From: an uncultured bacterium
Lineage (GTDB): Bacteria; UBP6; UBA1177; JAKLFG01
Assembly: GCA_937871295.1 (NCBI GenBank)
Contig: CALMRE010000211.1
Coordinates: forward strand, 1 to 34,912
DNA length: 34,912 bases
Direction: 5' to 3'
Positions within the stretch are counted from its first letter, which is position 1; every line of letters starts with the position of its first letter. Position numbers and translations under genes: made by a program. The notes beneath the pieces were generated by a model. That model searched no databases. It was not told where the DNA came from and saw only the letters and a program-made list of their open reading frames with translations. Of the stretch, positions 6,180-14,871 are shown piece by piece.

Positions 6180-7931
6180 TCAGCCGGCGGCCAGTTCCTC
6201 TTCGGGCAGGTCCTTTTCCTTTTCCATCATGTCGAGAAAGGCCTTGCCGGTCTCGGGGCAGAACTGTTTGCCGAGATTCTCGCGGATGATCTGGAGGGCG
6301 TCCTCGCGCTGAAGCGCTTTGCGGTACGGGCGGTCGGAGGTGATGGCGTCGTAGGTGTCGGCGATGGCGATGATGCGCGCCCCCAGCGGTATCTTGTCGC
6401 CCTTGATCATCGAAGGATAGCCGCGGCCGTCCCACCGTTCGTGGTGGAAAAGGATGAGCGGCACGATGGTCTCGAGCAGTTTGAGCGGTCGCAGGATCTC
6501 GGCGCCGATGATGGCGTGTTCCTGTATCTTGGCGTACTCTTCATCCGAAAGTCGTCCCGGCTTGAGCAGGATGTCGTCGCGCACGCCGATCTTACCCACA
6601 TCGTGCAGGTTCGCGCCGATCTCCAGATCGTTGAGGGCGTACGACGACAGGCCGAGAAACCGGCCGAGCCGCGCAGAATAGGCGCTCACCCGCTGGGTGT
6701 GCCCTTTGGTGTACTGGTCGCGCGCCTCGAGCGCCGTGATGAGCGATTTTATCGTCGAGAGCATGTACTCGTATTCTTTCTGGTAGATGTTGTACTTCTC
6801 GAGCAGGAGTTGCTCCACGACGATGACCAGTTTCTCGACGTCGAACGGTTTGATGAAGTAGCGCGATATCCCCAGTTTCTCGCCCCGTTTGATGTCGCTG
6901 CGCTTGTCGCGCGTACTCATCATGATGATGGAGGTTTCGCGCAGTTCGGGATGTTCGCGCACCTGTTTGGCCAGATCGTAGCCGTTGAGGTTCGGCATCT
7001 CGATATCGGTGATGATGATGTCGGGCCGCTCGCGGACCGCCAGCGCGTAGGCCTCGCTGCCGTCGGAGGCATGGATGACGTTGAGACTGCTCTTGAGGAG
7101 CGCGTGGCTGATGATCTCGCTCGAGACCTTGCTGTCGTCGACCAGCAGCACCTTGTTGCGCCGCTTGCGGTCGAGCACCGAGAAGTATTCGTCGATCTTG
7201 TGATTGAGTTCGTCGGCGGTCGTCGGCTTGACCAGATAGTCGTCGGCGCCGATGTCGAACGCCGTGTCGATGTCCACCGGCTTGCGTTTGTTGGACAGGA
7301 TGATGACCGGGATGAAGCGGCCGCGGTTCGCCTCCTTGATCTTCTTGCAGAGTTGGAGGCCGTCCATGTTCGGCATCTCGATATCGGTGATGACGAGATT
7401 GGGCAGGTGCTCCTGATACATTTCCCACGCCTCGGCGCCGTCGGCGGCGATATAGGCGGTCACCCCTTCGCGGTCGGCCATCGTGCGGCGGAAGAAATGG
7501 CGCATCACCGCGCTGTCGTCGGCGAAGAGAATGGAGCGGCGCGGTTCGTTGTCGCCGTCCGCTTTTCCGGGTATCCGCGAAGAGATCAGTTTTTCGAACT
7601 TGCGCGTGAAATCGTGCTTGTCGAAGAAAAGGAGATCCTCTCCCTTTTTGCCCAGAACGGCGAGGCGGTCGGCCGTTTCGCGATCCTCCTTAAGGAAAAA
7701 GACGATGACCGGGACCGGCGTCAACTGGCGTATCTGCTCGGCCAGTTCTTCGACCGGCATATTGTAATACTGATGCTGCAGCAGGACCATATCGGGCTTG
7801 AACTGCGCCACATGCTTGGCGATGGTCTCCTTGTGCGGGACGATGAACAGGTAATCGAGTCCCTGCGCCAGATAAAACTTATTCAGGAATATCTTCAGAA
7901 GATTGAGGTCGATGATGTTTAATATCTTCAT
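6180..7931 (-). CDS. Multi-receiver response regulator with HD-GYP domain
   Basis: A 583-aa cytoplasmic signalling protein. Residues 1-118 look like a receiver fold, but the phosphoacceptor position is lost (PDMVLLQHQYYNMP), so it is probably a pseudo-receiver. Receiver 2 (about 132-250) has the acidic pair D137/D138, phosphoacceptor D183 (VITDIEMPNMDG) and K235. Receiver 3 (about 259-378) has D265/D266, D309 and K361. After a helical linker, the HD-GYP domain has H411 in GHTQRVS, the HD pair 443-444 (HDVGKIG), and HHERWDGRGYP (496-506). HD-GYP proteins hydrolyse cyclic di-GMP; the essential residues look intact, so activity is likely. Output is probably gated by two phosphorylation inputs. 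No histidine kinase is adjacent. The ATG at 7931 lies 21 nt after the likely transcription start of promoter 7959-7986. Confidence 0.95.
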   Translation of the reverse strand: MKILNIIDLNLLKIFLNKFYLAQGLDYLFIVPHKETIAKHVAQFKPDMVLLQHQYYNMPVEELAEQIRQLTPVPVIVFFLKEDRETADRLAVLGKKGEDLLFFDKHDFTRKFEKLISSRIPGKADGDNEPRRSILFADDSAVMRHFFRRTMADREGVTAYIAADGAEAWEMYQEHLPNLVITDIEMPNMDGLQLCKKIKEANRGRFIPVIILSNKRKPVDIDTAFDIGADDYLVKPTTADELNHKIDEYFSVLDRKRRNKVLLVDDSKVSSEIISHALLKSSLNVIHASDGSEAYALAVRERPDIIITDIEMPNLNGYDLAKQVREHPELRETSIIMMSTRDKRSDIKRGEKLGISRYFIKPFDVEKLVIVVEQLLLEKYNIYQKEYEYMLSTIKSLITALEARDQYTKGHTQRVSAYSARLGRFLGLSSYALNDLEIGANLHDVGKIGVRDDILLKPGRLSDEEYAKIQEHAIIGAEILRPLKLLETIVPLILFHHERWDGRGYPSMIKGDKIPLGARIIAIADTYDAITSDRPYRKALQREDALQIIRENLGKQFCPETGKAFLDMMEKEKDLPEEELAAG

Positions 7932-7958
7932 CCGCGCTCCCCGGTGAACGACGGGTGC

Positions 7959-7986
7959 ATTATAACAAAAAAATATCCGCTAGCAA
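7959..7986 (-). promoter_or_regulatory. Promoter of the HD-GYP regulator gene
   Basis: Minus strand TTGCTA (7981-7986), 16 bp, TATAAT (7959-7964). This is one of the best -10 boxes in the window. Confidence 0.7.
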
Positions 7987-8080
7987 GGAGAAAAAGCAAT
8001 GGAGAGCAATATTTTTTCTTCACGGCAAGGTCTCCTGCGATAAAAAGTAATCGTATCATATTTCTTTGTTCGCAGCCCAC

Positions 8081-8108
8081 TTTACAAACCGGTCCGTTTG
8101 GCTACAAT
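8081..8108 (+). promoter_or_regulatory. Promoter of the VWA lipoprotein gene
   Basis: TTTACA (8081-8086), 16 bp, TACAAT (8103-8108), with about 25 nt of leader to the ATG at 8140. The -10 context GGCTACAAT is identical to that at 16376-16383. Confidence 0.65.
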
Positions 8109-8139
8109 CGCCCGGTAAGTATCCGAAGCGGAGGAGCCG

Positions 8140-10128
8140 ATGATACAGCCCGGAAAATATTTCTTTTTTGCACTCTTTTCGTTTTCTGTATTTCTGATCG
8201 TTGCCTGCTCGGAAGGAAAAACCGGCAGCGACAACGACACCGTCGATGTCGATACGGGCGATTCGTTGACAACGCCCGACGATGACGAAAAGGTGTTGCC
8301 GGAACAGGAAAAGGACGAAAAGGACATAAGCGACATAAAGGACAAGATGGCCGATGAGGACACGGTGTTGTCCGACGATCTGGTGTCCGACCTGTCCACT
8401 GAGTCCATGGTGTCCGACGCGGACGAACTGTCCCCGGATGATGATCAGTCGGATCCGTCGGATCAGACCGATCAGACCGATCAGTCCGACGAAATTATCC
8501 CCGACGCCGATGAGCCGGTCGACGATACGCCGGTCGCCGACGAGGACACCGTTATCCCCGATGTCGATGTCGACGACTGGGCGCTACTCGACGCCGACGG
8601 CGACGGCATCCCCAACGAACTGGAAGGCGACGGCGACTTCGACGGAGACGGCACACCCAACTGGCTCGACACCGATTCGGACGGCGACGGGATACTCGAC
8701 AGCGTGGAAAAAGGTTCCGGCATGACGCCGGTCGATTCGGACGGCGACGGGTACGCCGATGTGGTCGACAACGATTCCGACAACGACGGACTTTCGGACG
8801 CCACCGAGAACACCATCGGCACCGATCCGACCGACGAGGATAGCGATGACGATGGCATCACCGATCTGGCCGAACATGCCTACGGCTCCGACCCGCTCGA
8901 TCCGCTCGACGGCATCCCGCCCGAAGATTTCTATGTCATCCTGCCGTGGGATGCGACGGGCGACGAGGTGCGCTACCTCGAATTCCACACCGACATCGTC
9001 AAGGCCGACATACTGTTCCTCGTCGACCTTTCCGGCTCGATGGGCGAGGAGATAACGAACCTCAAGACCGGCATCACCGATGTCATCATCGATGGTGTCG
9101 CGGCGCAGATAAACGACGCCGCCTTCGGGCTTGCCACCTTTGACGACTTCCGTGGCATCAACAACAACGCCACCTATCCGAGTTTCGACGACCATATTCA
9201 TCAGATAAAACAGCCGCTCACCACCGCGCAGAGCGACATCGAAGCGGCGGTGGCGGCGCTCGGGCACCTTTCCAACGGCGGGCAGGAACCGCAGATAGAA
9301 TCGCTCTACCAGTCGGCGACGGGTGTCGGATTCGACGGCAAATTCGACTACCTCCATAATAATCCCCCCAACCATTACCCCGACACCTTCTATCCGCACA
9401 TCGCCTCTGCCGCCTGTTCGGGCGAGGAGGGGAGTATCGGCGGCGCCTGCTTCCGCGAACAGGCGATGCCGATCTTCATCATGATGTCGGACGAGGCCTT
9501 CACCTCGTGGCTGTTCAATACCGATTATTTCGTGTGGGACGCCGATCCGCAGTACGATCAGCCGCATACCCGCGATGAGGCGATCGCCGCGATGAACGCG
9601 GTGAACGCGAAATTCATCGGCATCAACTCGTTCGTCTCGGCCGGGTGGAATGTTTCGCCCGAGGCTGATTTCAAGGCGGTCGGCGCCGGCACCGGTTCGG
9701 TCGACGCGCTGGGAGAACCGTTCTACTACGATGTCGGCGGTGACGCTTCGCAGTTCTCGACGCAGATAGTCGACGCGATACTTGAACTCACTCATAATGT
9801 GAAACTCGATGTCGCGACGCAGAACGAATCGGTCGCCAACCCGCAGAGCATCGACACGACGCAGTTCATCACCTCGGTGGTGCCCCATCTGCCGCTGCCG
9901 GGGAACGGCTACGACACCAAGGACCTCGTCTCGTTCTACGGCGTCAAGCCGGGGACGCTCATCACCTTCGCGGTGACCTTCCGCAACGATATCTTTGAGC
10001 CGCAGGACATGGAGGCGACGCTCTTCACGGCGTGGATACATGTCATCGGCGAAGGGACGCTCCTCGACTCGCGGCAGGTGTTCATCATCGTGCCGGGTAT
10101 TATCCCGCAGGGCTCCGGCGGGGAATAA
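8140..10128 (+). CDS. VWA-domain lipoprotein with acidic spacer and thrombospondin type 3-like calcium repeats
   Basis: A 662-aa predicted lipoprotein. Hydrophobic N-terminus with lipobox LIVAC (Cys23), then an Asp/Glu/Thr-rich spacer (about 28-148) with a [15 protein letters not shown] array. Residues 151-258 hold DxDGDG-type repeats ([54 protein letters not shown]), the calcium-binding thrombospondin type 3 pattern, which stiffens in calcium. A von Willebrand factor A domain follows from about 287. Its metal-ion site is DLSGS (296-300), and an FGLATFDDF strand and MSDEAF segment fit the fold. Such proteins typically bind ligands or partners at the cell surface; the ligand is unknown. GGAGG lies 6 nt before the ATG. 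The linker DNA near 8308-8342 is almost identical to that of the lipoprotein at 22566. Confidence 0.92.
   Translation: MIQPGKYFFFALFSFSVFLIVACSEGKTGSDNDTVDVDTGDSLTTPDDDEKVLPEQEKDEKDISDIKDKMADEDTVLSDDLVSDLSTESMVSDADELSPDDDQSDPSDQTDQTDQSDEIIPDADEPVDDTPVADEDTVIPDVDVDDWALLDADGDGIPNELEGDGDFDGDGTPNWLDTDSDGDGILDSVEKGSGMTPVDSDGDGYADVVDNDSDNDGLSDATENTIGTDPTDEDSDDDGITDLAEHAYGSDPLDPLDGIPPEDFYVILPWDATGDEVRYLEFHTDIVKADILFLVDLSGSMGEEITNLKTGITDVIIDGVAAQINDAAFGLATFDDFRGINNNATYPSFDDHIHQIKQPLTTAQSDIEAAVAALGHLSNGGQEPQIESLYQSATGVGFDGKFDYLHNNPPNHYPDTFYPHIASAACSGEEGSIGGACFREQAMPIFIMMSDEAFTSWLFNTDYFVWDADPQYDQPHTRDEAIAAMNAVNAKFIGINSFVSAGWNVSPEADFKAVGAGTGSVDALGEPFYYDVGGDASQFSTQIVDAILELTHNVKLDVATQNESVANPQSIDTTQFITSVVPHLPLPGNGYDTKDLVSFYGVKPGTLITFAVTFRNDIFEPQDMEATLFTAWIHVIGEGTLLDSRQVFIIVPGIIPQGSGGE
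8308..8342 (+). repeat. 35-bp linker segment shared with lipoprotein gene at 22566
   Basis: The 35 bp here match 22800-22834 at 33 positions (differences at the 12th and 23rd bases). Both encode KDxKDI-x-DIK, including the ATA isoleucine codons that are uncommon in this GC-rich DNA. The identity is at DNA level, not only in protein composition. Confidence 0.8.
8443..8487 (+). repeat. Five 9-bp GATCAG-NNN tandem units (second array)
   Basis: Units begin at 8443, 8452 (GATCCG variant), 8461, 8470 and 8479 and encode [15 protein letters not shown]. The unit count and period match 4947-4988. Confidence 0.85.
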
Positions 10129-10131
10129 TAA

Positions 10132-10164
10132 GCGAAAAAAAACCCCTCCCGTTGCCGGGAGGGG
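10132..10164 (-). terminator. Rho-independent terminator of the HU gene
   Basis: A perfect 9-bp stem (10143-10151 with 10156-10164). Read on the minus strand it has a GCAA (GNRA) tetraloop and is followed by a run of eight T (complement of the A run at 10135-10142). It points away from the HU gene, but the stem could also end the convergent VWA lipoprotein transcript. Confidence 0.85.
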
Positions 10165-10191
10165 GCGAAAACGGCTTCGAGGAACTGACGA

Positions 10192-10500
10192 TTACAGTTC
10201 TTTCTTGAAGCTCGGGGTGGGACGGAAGCCGACGGTCTTGGAGGCCTTGATCTTGATCTCCTTGCCGGTCTGCGGGTTGCGGCCCATGCGCGCCTTGCGG
10301 TTCGACACCTTGAAGGTACCGATGCCGTTAAGGTTGAGCTTGTTCTCGGCCGAGATGGTGTCCTTCATGATCTGAACGAACACATCATACACCTTCTTGG
10401 TCTGCTCGTTGGTCAGGTTCACGTGCTTGGCAAGGCCGTCTTTCATGACCTTGAGGAAATCGGTCTTGGTCTTCGCGACCATCGTCACTTTCTTCGCCAT
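10192..10500 (-). CDS. HU/IHF-family DNA-binding protein
   Basis: A 102-aa HU-type histone-like protein that bends DNA and compacts the nucleoid as a dimer. Helical N-terminal half (TKTDFLKVMKDGLAKHVNLT, KVYDVFVQIMKDTISAENKLNL), then the IGTF strand turn, the beta-arm RKARMGRNPQTGKEIKIKASKTVGF with the conserved RNP at the arm tip, and the C-terminal RPTPSFKKEL. It is about 10 residues longer at the N-terminus (MAKKVTMVAK) than E. coli HU. AGGGGAG lies about 10 nt before the ATG at 10500. The gene is monocistronic, with a promoter at 10543-10570 and the terminator at 10132-10164. IHF cannot be fully excluded, but the arm fits HU better. Confidence 0.95.
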   Translation of the reverse strand: MAKKVTMVAKTKTDFLKVMKDGLAKHVNLTNEQTKKVYDVFVQIMKDTISAENKLNLNGIGTFKVSNRKARMGRNPQTGKEIKIKASKTVGFRPTPSFKKEL

Positions 10501-10795
10501 GGATTTAACTCCCCTTTCAAAGGTTACTAAACGACAGGGCCATTATTAATTATTAAAAAGGAGAAGTCAACAAAAAAATGCAAAAAAAGTGAAAAAAGTT
10601 CTCTGATATAGGGCGGTTCCCTTGTTTGTATAATTTTTTGTTAAAAAATCGTACCAAAAAATTAGAATGATTTTATATTCGAAACTGTTTTTCTGTCTGA
10701 TTACAAATAGTTGAAAGACGCATCGTCGCGAAAAGGCCAAAGATACGGCTTTTCCAAGAGTGAAACATGCCTCGTGAGGCTGATATACGGGCGAT
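10501..10795. promoter_or_regulatory. AT-rich upstream region of the HU gene
   Basis: 295 bp without a credible gene between the U32 gene stop and the HU start. It is strikingly AT-rich compared with the flanks, with many A and T tracts (for example 10571-10600 and 10628-10672). Such tracts are intrinsically bent and often bound by nucleoid proteins, so HU autoregulation is a reasonable guess. Near 10731-10753 there is a weak imperfect inverted repeat (AAAAGGCC / GGCTTTT) that might end the U32 operon. Confidence 0.5.
10543..10570 (-). promoter_or_regulatory. Candidate promoter of the HU gene
   Basis: Minus strand TTGACT (10565-10570), 16 bp, TAATAA (10543-10548). The AT-rich setting makes the -10 choice uncertain by 1-2 bp. 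Confidence 0.5.
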
Positions 10796-13000
10796 TCAAG
10801 GTTTCGGTATGCGGAAAAGCCACGAAAGAGCGCTTTTTGTCAGCACGCGGTAGCGTCTCCCCTGATTCTCGATAGGGGTGACACCCTCATGGGAACAGCC
10901 CGCGGGGCACTCGCCGCCCGCCGCGCTCTTCACGAAACAGACACGCGAGATGAACAGCGGCGGGTTGAAGTCGGGACCAGTTCCGACCACGGGTAGCGGA
11001 AAGAGGCTATCGTCGAAAGGCCGCCGGTCCTCTACCCAGCGATAGGCGAACAGTAGCCGGTCGCCGAGAAAGTCCCGACAGAACTGGAGGGCGTGACGGT
11101 TGGCGACATAGCAGAAGATGTCGAGAAAAAAGAAAACATCAGTCCGGACAAGGGTGTCGCGGCAGGCGGAGAGGTGGCCGATGTTGTTGATCCCCAGTAC
11201 TATCGGGCCGCCGCGGGTTTCGAGAAAAGCGCGCAGAGCGCCGAAGTATCGCGTTTCATCGGTCAGGAAGGGCATGAGCGGAATAACGGTCGCGCCGTCG
11301 GCAAAAAAAGCGTGGCGGTCGTCGAACGCCGAGATGTCGGCGAACGGCAGTTCGGAGGTAGGTTCTCCGTTTATTGTATGCTTCGGTGAAAAACGGCTCC
11401 GGTCGGCGGCGGTGAAAAGAAGTTTTTCGAACCCGGGACTTGTTTTTTTACGCGGTATAGCGATGTCGCCGAGCTCCCCGGCGAGTTGCCGCGTTCGTTC
11501 GACGAATGCACGGTCGAGCGCCGTGAAGAAGTCGTTTTTAAGGCGCTTCAGGCGCGACGGCGCGACGAATATCCGCTCCGGCAGGGTGGTCTCCCCGGAT
11601 CGCTCGAAGGTGACCGTAGCGGGGACAAAAAGAGATTCTCCCGATTCGAAAAGCAGCGGTTCAAATATCGCGGCGAGATCGTCGCCGCGGGCGGGAGAAA
11701 CATCAACTTGTTCGGTATGTTGCACCTTCATGGATCCACTTTCGATTGAAAGGGTGATCTCGTGCGCGGCGATCGTCACCTTCAGCGCCACCGGCCGTTT
11801 CCACGGACGGTAACTGCCGGGAGAGATCGCCTTGAGGTCGAGTGAACGCGAACTGACGAGGAATAGTTGTGTGCCGACGGCGGGCGTTGTATCGGCGGCG
11901 ATAGTGATCTTTTCACCGGCGCGGGCGGTGCGCCGCGGCTTTCCGGCGTCGTCGAACAGTTCGCGCAGAGAGAAGACGACCGGCTCACGACCGTCCCGCG
12001 TGAAGAATTGGAGACCGTCGCGCAGGCCGATCGAGTGGGCGATGGTGAGGGTGAAACGACCTGCGGTGCTTTTCGTCACGGTGCCGAGGAGGAGTCCGCG
12101 ATGGCCCGGGAACGCGGTATCGGTGAGCGGCGTTTCCTTATGAAGAAGGTGTCCTTTGCCTGCGGAGCGCGAGAAGATGATGCGGGCGGCGGCGCGCTCA
12201 GCGGCCGTGGGCGCACCATCGAGGATGGCCCGGTAGAGCCGCGCGGTGTGGTAGACATACTCGGGCGATTTCATCCGTCCTTCGATCTTGAGGCCGTCGA
12301 TGCCGAGGTCGCGCAGTCGCCGGACATCGTCGTCGAGCGCGAGGTCGCGGCACGAGAACCAATAGCCCGCCTGTTCCCCTATCGTGTAATAACTGCGGCA
12401 GAGTTGCGCGCACTGGCCGCGGTTGCCGGAGCGGTCGAGCGTGATCCCCGAGGCGAGGCACTGTCCCGATACGCTGTAGCAGAGGGCGCCGTGGATGAAC
12501 ACCTCCAGTTCGATGTCGGGGTGGGCGGCGCGGATGCGGGCTATCGTGTCGAGGTCGAGTTCGCGGGAGAGTATGACGCGGCGGAACCCCGACTCTTTGA
12601 GCGCCGCGACGCCGCTACTGGTGTGGGCCGCGAGCTGGGTTGACGCATGGAACGGCAGAGCCGGAAAGTGTTCGCGGGCGATGCGGGCGACGCCGAGGTC
12701 CTGTACGATGAGTCCGTCCACCTGCAAAAGGTCGAGGAGGGCGAGGGTGTCGACAAGTTCGGGCAGTTCGTCGTCGGTCACCAGCGTATTGAGGGCGGCG
12801 TAGATCTTTTTTCCTTCCTGCGCCGCAAGCGTCTTGAGGCGGCGGACCGCGTCACGGTCGAAGTTGACGGCCGCCTGACGGGCCGAGAAGCGCGGCATGC
12901 CGAAGTAGATCGCGTCGGCGCCCCCCGCGAAGGCATAGTAGGCGGCGGCGAACGATCCGGCGGGACTCAGCAGTTCCGGGCGGAACGGCATATCGTTCAT
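10796..13000 (-). CDS. Peptidase U32-family protein, RlhA-like (23S rRNA hydroxylation type)
   Basis: A 734-aa protein of the U32 'collagenase-like' family. It opens with the family barrel start RPELLSPAGS and ADAIYFGMPRFSAR. The U32 signature lies at 167-184 (EVFIHGALCYSVSGQCLAS), followed by RSGNRGQCAQLCR. Cys174, Cys181, Cys197 and Cys201 match the four-Cys iron-sulfur set conserved in the family. The characterised long members (RlhA/YdcP in E. coli) hydroxylate C2501 of 23S rRNA using prephenate; shorter ones act on tRNA U34. The length and a long C-terminal region (about 370-734, DUF3656-like position) favour the RlhA type. The start overlaps the S9 peptidase stop as ATGA and has no good Shine-Dalgarno, so translation is probably coupled. 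The ATG 9 nt further in is an alternative start. Confidence 0.88.
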   Translation of the reverse strand: MNDMPFRPELLSPAGSFAAAYYAFAGGADAIYFGMPRFSARQAAVNFDRDAVRRLKTLAAQEGKKIYAALNTLVTDDELPELVDTLALLDLLQVDGLIVQDLGVARIAREHFPALPFHASTQLAAHTSSGVAALKESGFRRVILSRELDLDTIARIRAAHPDIELEVFIHGALCYSVSGQCLASGITLDRSGNRGQCAQLCRSYYTIGEQAGYWFSCRDLALDDDVRRLRDLGIDGLKIEGRMKSPEYVYHTARLYRAILDGAPTAAERAAARIIFSRSAGKGHLLHKETPLTDTAFPGHRGLLLGTVTKSTAGRFTLTIAHSIGLRDGLQFFTRDGREPVVFSLRELFDDAGKPRRTARAGEKITIAADTTPAVGTQLFLVSSRSLDLKAISPGSYRPWKRPVALKVTIAAHEITLSIESGSMKVQHTEQVDVSPARGDDLAAIFEPLLFESGESLFVPATVTFERSGETTLPERIFVAPSRLKRLKNDFFTALDRAFVERTRQLAGELGDIAIPRKKTSPGFEKLLFTAADRSRFSPKHTINGEPTSELPFADISAFDDRHAFFADGATVIPLMPFLTDETRYFGALRAFLETRGGPIVLGINNIGHLSACRDTLVRTDVFFFLDIFCYVANRHALQFCRDFLGDRLLFAYRWVEDRRPFDDSLFPLPVVGTGPDFNPPLFISRVCFVKSAAGGECPAGCSHEGVTPIENQGRRYRVLTKSALSWLFRIPKP

Positions 13001-14871
13001 AGGGAGGGGCCGCAGCCCTCGAGAAAGGCGGCGATCCGTTCGAAGTAGGCGATGCGGTTCTTCTTCTTGCGGAACCCGTGCCCTTCGTCGTCGAAGATGA
13101 GCATTTCGGGTTTGTTCCCGGCGGCGGTCATCTTCTCGGCGAGGATATAGGCGTCGCTCACCGGGACGCGCGGATCGTTGGCGCCGTGGGCGATGAGAAG
13201 TTTCCCTTTGATGCGGTCGGCCATCGAGGTCGGGCTGATCGAACGGAGGAACTGCTCGTCCTCGATCGGGCCGTATTCAACCTCGCGCAGAGCCTTGCGG
13301 TAGGATTTGGTGTTCTTGAGGAAGTTGAGGAAGTCGACCACCCCCACGGTGTCCACGCCGCAGCGGAAGCGGTCGGGGAACTGCGCCATCGCGGCGACCG
13401 TCATGAAACCGCCGTAACTGCCCCCCATCGCGATGAAGCGGTCGGGCCGCGCCACGCCCGAACGGGTGAGATCGTCGAGCACCGCTCCGGCGTCCCTGAC
13501 CGAATCCATCCGCAGTTTGTAGTTGTCCCGTTCGGTGAAACGGCGGCCGTAGCCGGTCGAGCCGCGGACATTGGGGGCGGCCACGGCGAAGCCTTTTTTA
13601 AGGTAGTATTGGAAGATGGCGGTGAAGCCGGGAACGAACTGTCCCTCGGGGCCGCCGTGGAAGTACACGATGGTGCGGTAGGGCGCGGTCCCCTTTTTGG
13701 GCGTGAAGAGGAAGTAGGGGATCTCGAGTCGGTCGAAGGATACCGCTTTGCGCAGTACCGGGGCCGAAAAAGCGGCCACATCGATGCCGCGCGGGTCGGT
13801 GATGCCGAACTCGGCGGGCGTCCCCCCGTCAACCTTCAACGCGGCGGGGCGCGGTATGGCGTCGGGCCGCGACAGGGTGTAGACCAGCGTGCCGCCGGAG
13901 AAATCGTTCAAACTTACCACCCCGTCGCCGGTGGGCAGGACCGTGACGGCCGCGCCGCGGCGATGGCGGCAGACCGACCAGCCCGCCTCGTTGGTGCAGA
14001 AGACGAACCCGGCGCGGTCGCGGCGGTCGACGATCGCCTCTTCGACGCCCCATTGGCCGGTATGCACCGTTTCCCGCGCTTCCCTTTTATCGCGCAGTTC
14101 GAGATACTGCGTGTCGCTCCCTTCGTCGGTGATCAGGAGTATGCGTCCGTCGTTCAGGAACCCGACCGGCCGGTAGTAGCGGTCGTCGACCGCCCCCTTG
14201 AGTTTGCGCGCCGCGCCGTTCTCGAGAAGGTAGGGGACGGTGGCGGTGCTGCTCTGGACGGTGTGGAAGAGTATCTGATCGGCGCTCTTCGCGTCGTCGA
14301 TGACATTCATCCCTTTTTTGTCGGACAGGAGCCGTTTTTTGCCGGTCGCGATATCGTAGAGATAGATATAGAAATCACGGCGGCTCACCTCGTTGGCGGT
14401 GTAGAGGAAGCGCGTCTCGTCGATCCAGACCAGAGATCCGTGCCGCACCTCGGGATCGGTGAGCAGCGGAGTGGTCTTGCCGTCGGCGAGATCGAGCAGG
14501 TGGATGCCGTACTGTTCGTTGCCGCCGGGCGCCCGGAGGAACAGCAGGCGCGTCCCGCCGGGGCTGACCTCGTAGCCGTCGACCGGATCGGCGCCGTCGG
14601 TCAGCGGCCGGTGCGTGCCGTCCTGTTCAAGATACAGTTGGCGCACTTCGCCGGGGCCGCGCGACAGGAACAGTTCCCGGCCGTCGGGAAGTAGCCGCCC
14701 CGATACCGATTCGACGATCTCGAGATAGTCGCGGACCTGTTCGCCGGGCGGCGGCGGGACGGTGTCGGCGGCGGGAGCGGGCGCCGGACGGGCGCAGGCA
14801 AAAAGAAGAAGAGAGAGGAAAAAAAGTCCCGCGGCGGCGGGGATAGAACTAGAATTCTTCGAACTGGTCAT
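12997..14871 (-). CDS. S9-family (prolyl oligopeptidase-type) lipoprotein peptidase
   Basis: A 624-aa serine peptidase with an N-terminal lipobox (LLLFAC, Cys26) and a Pro/Ala spacer, so probably membrane-anchored outside the cytoplasm. Residues about 55-370 are beta-propeller blades ([36 protein letters not shown]). Residues about 375-620 form the alpha/beta-hydrolase: [10 protein letters not shown] for the oxyanion hole, nucleophile Ser485 in GGSYGGF, Asp566 in HGANDPRVP and His598 in DEGHGF. Members cleave short peptides, often after proline or at acylated N-termini. It sits between a chemoreceptor gene (23-bp overlap) and a U32 gene (4-bp overlap). The ATG at 14871 has no strong Shine-Dalgarno, which fits coupling to the chemoreceptor gene. 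Confidence 0.94.
   Translation of the reverse strand: MTSSKNSSSIPAAAGLFFLSLLLFACARPAPAPAADTVPPPPGEQVRDYLEIVESVSGRLLPDGRELFLSRGPGEVRQLYLEQDGTHRPLTDGADPVDGYEVSPGGTRLLFLRAPGGNEQYGIHLLDLADGKTTPLLTDPEVRHGSLVWIDETRFLYTANEVSRRDFYIYLYDIATGKKRLLSDKKGMNVIDDAKSADQILFHTVQSSTATVPYLLENGAARKLKGAVDDRYYRPVGFLNDGRILLITDEGSDTQYLELRDKREARETVHTGQWGVEEAIVDRRDRAGFVFCTNEAGWSVCRHRRGAAVTVLPTGDGVVSLNDFSGGTLVYTLSRPDAIPRPAALKVDGGTPAEFGITDPRGIDVAAFSAPVLRKAVSFDRLEIPYFLFTPKKGTAPYRTIVYFHGGPEGQFVPGFTAIFQYYLKKGFAVAAPNVRGSTGYGRRFTERDNYKLRMDSVRDAGAVLDDLTRSGVARPDRFIAMGGSYGGFMTVAAMAQFPDRFRCGVDTVGVVDFLNFLKNTKSYRKALREVEYGPIEDEQFLRSISPTSMADRIKGKLLIAHGANDPRVPVSDAYILAEKMTAAGNKPEMLIFDDEGHGFRKKKNRIAYFERIAAFLEGCGPSL

Noticed and set aside
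6441-7922. 493-codon plus-strand open frame opposite the HD-GYP gene
   Set aside because: The receiver and HD-GYP motifs are clear on the minus strand. The plus product is Val/Asp/His-rich without recognisable features.
13078-14694. 538-codon plus-strand open frame opposite the S9 peptidase
   Set aside because: The peptidase catalytic triad and lipobox are on the minus strand; the plus frame has antisense composition.
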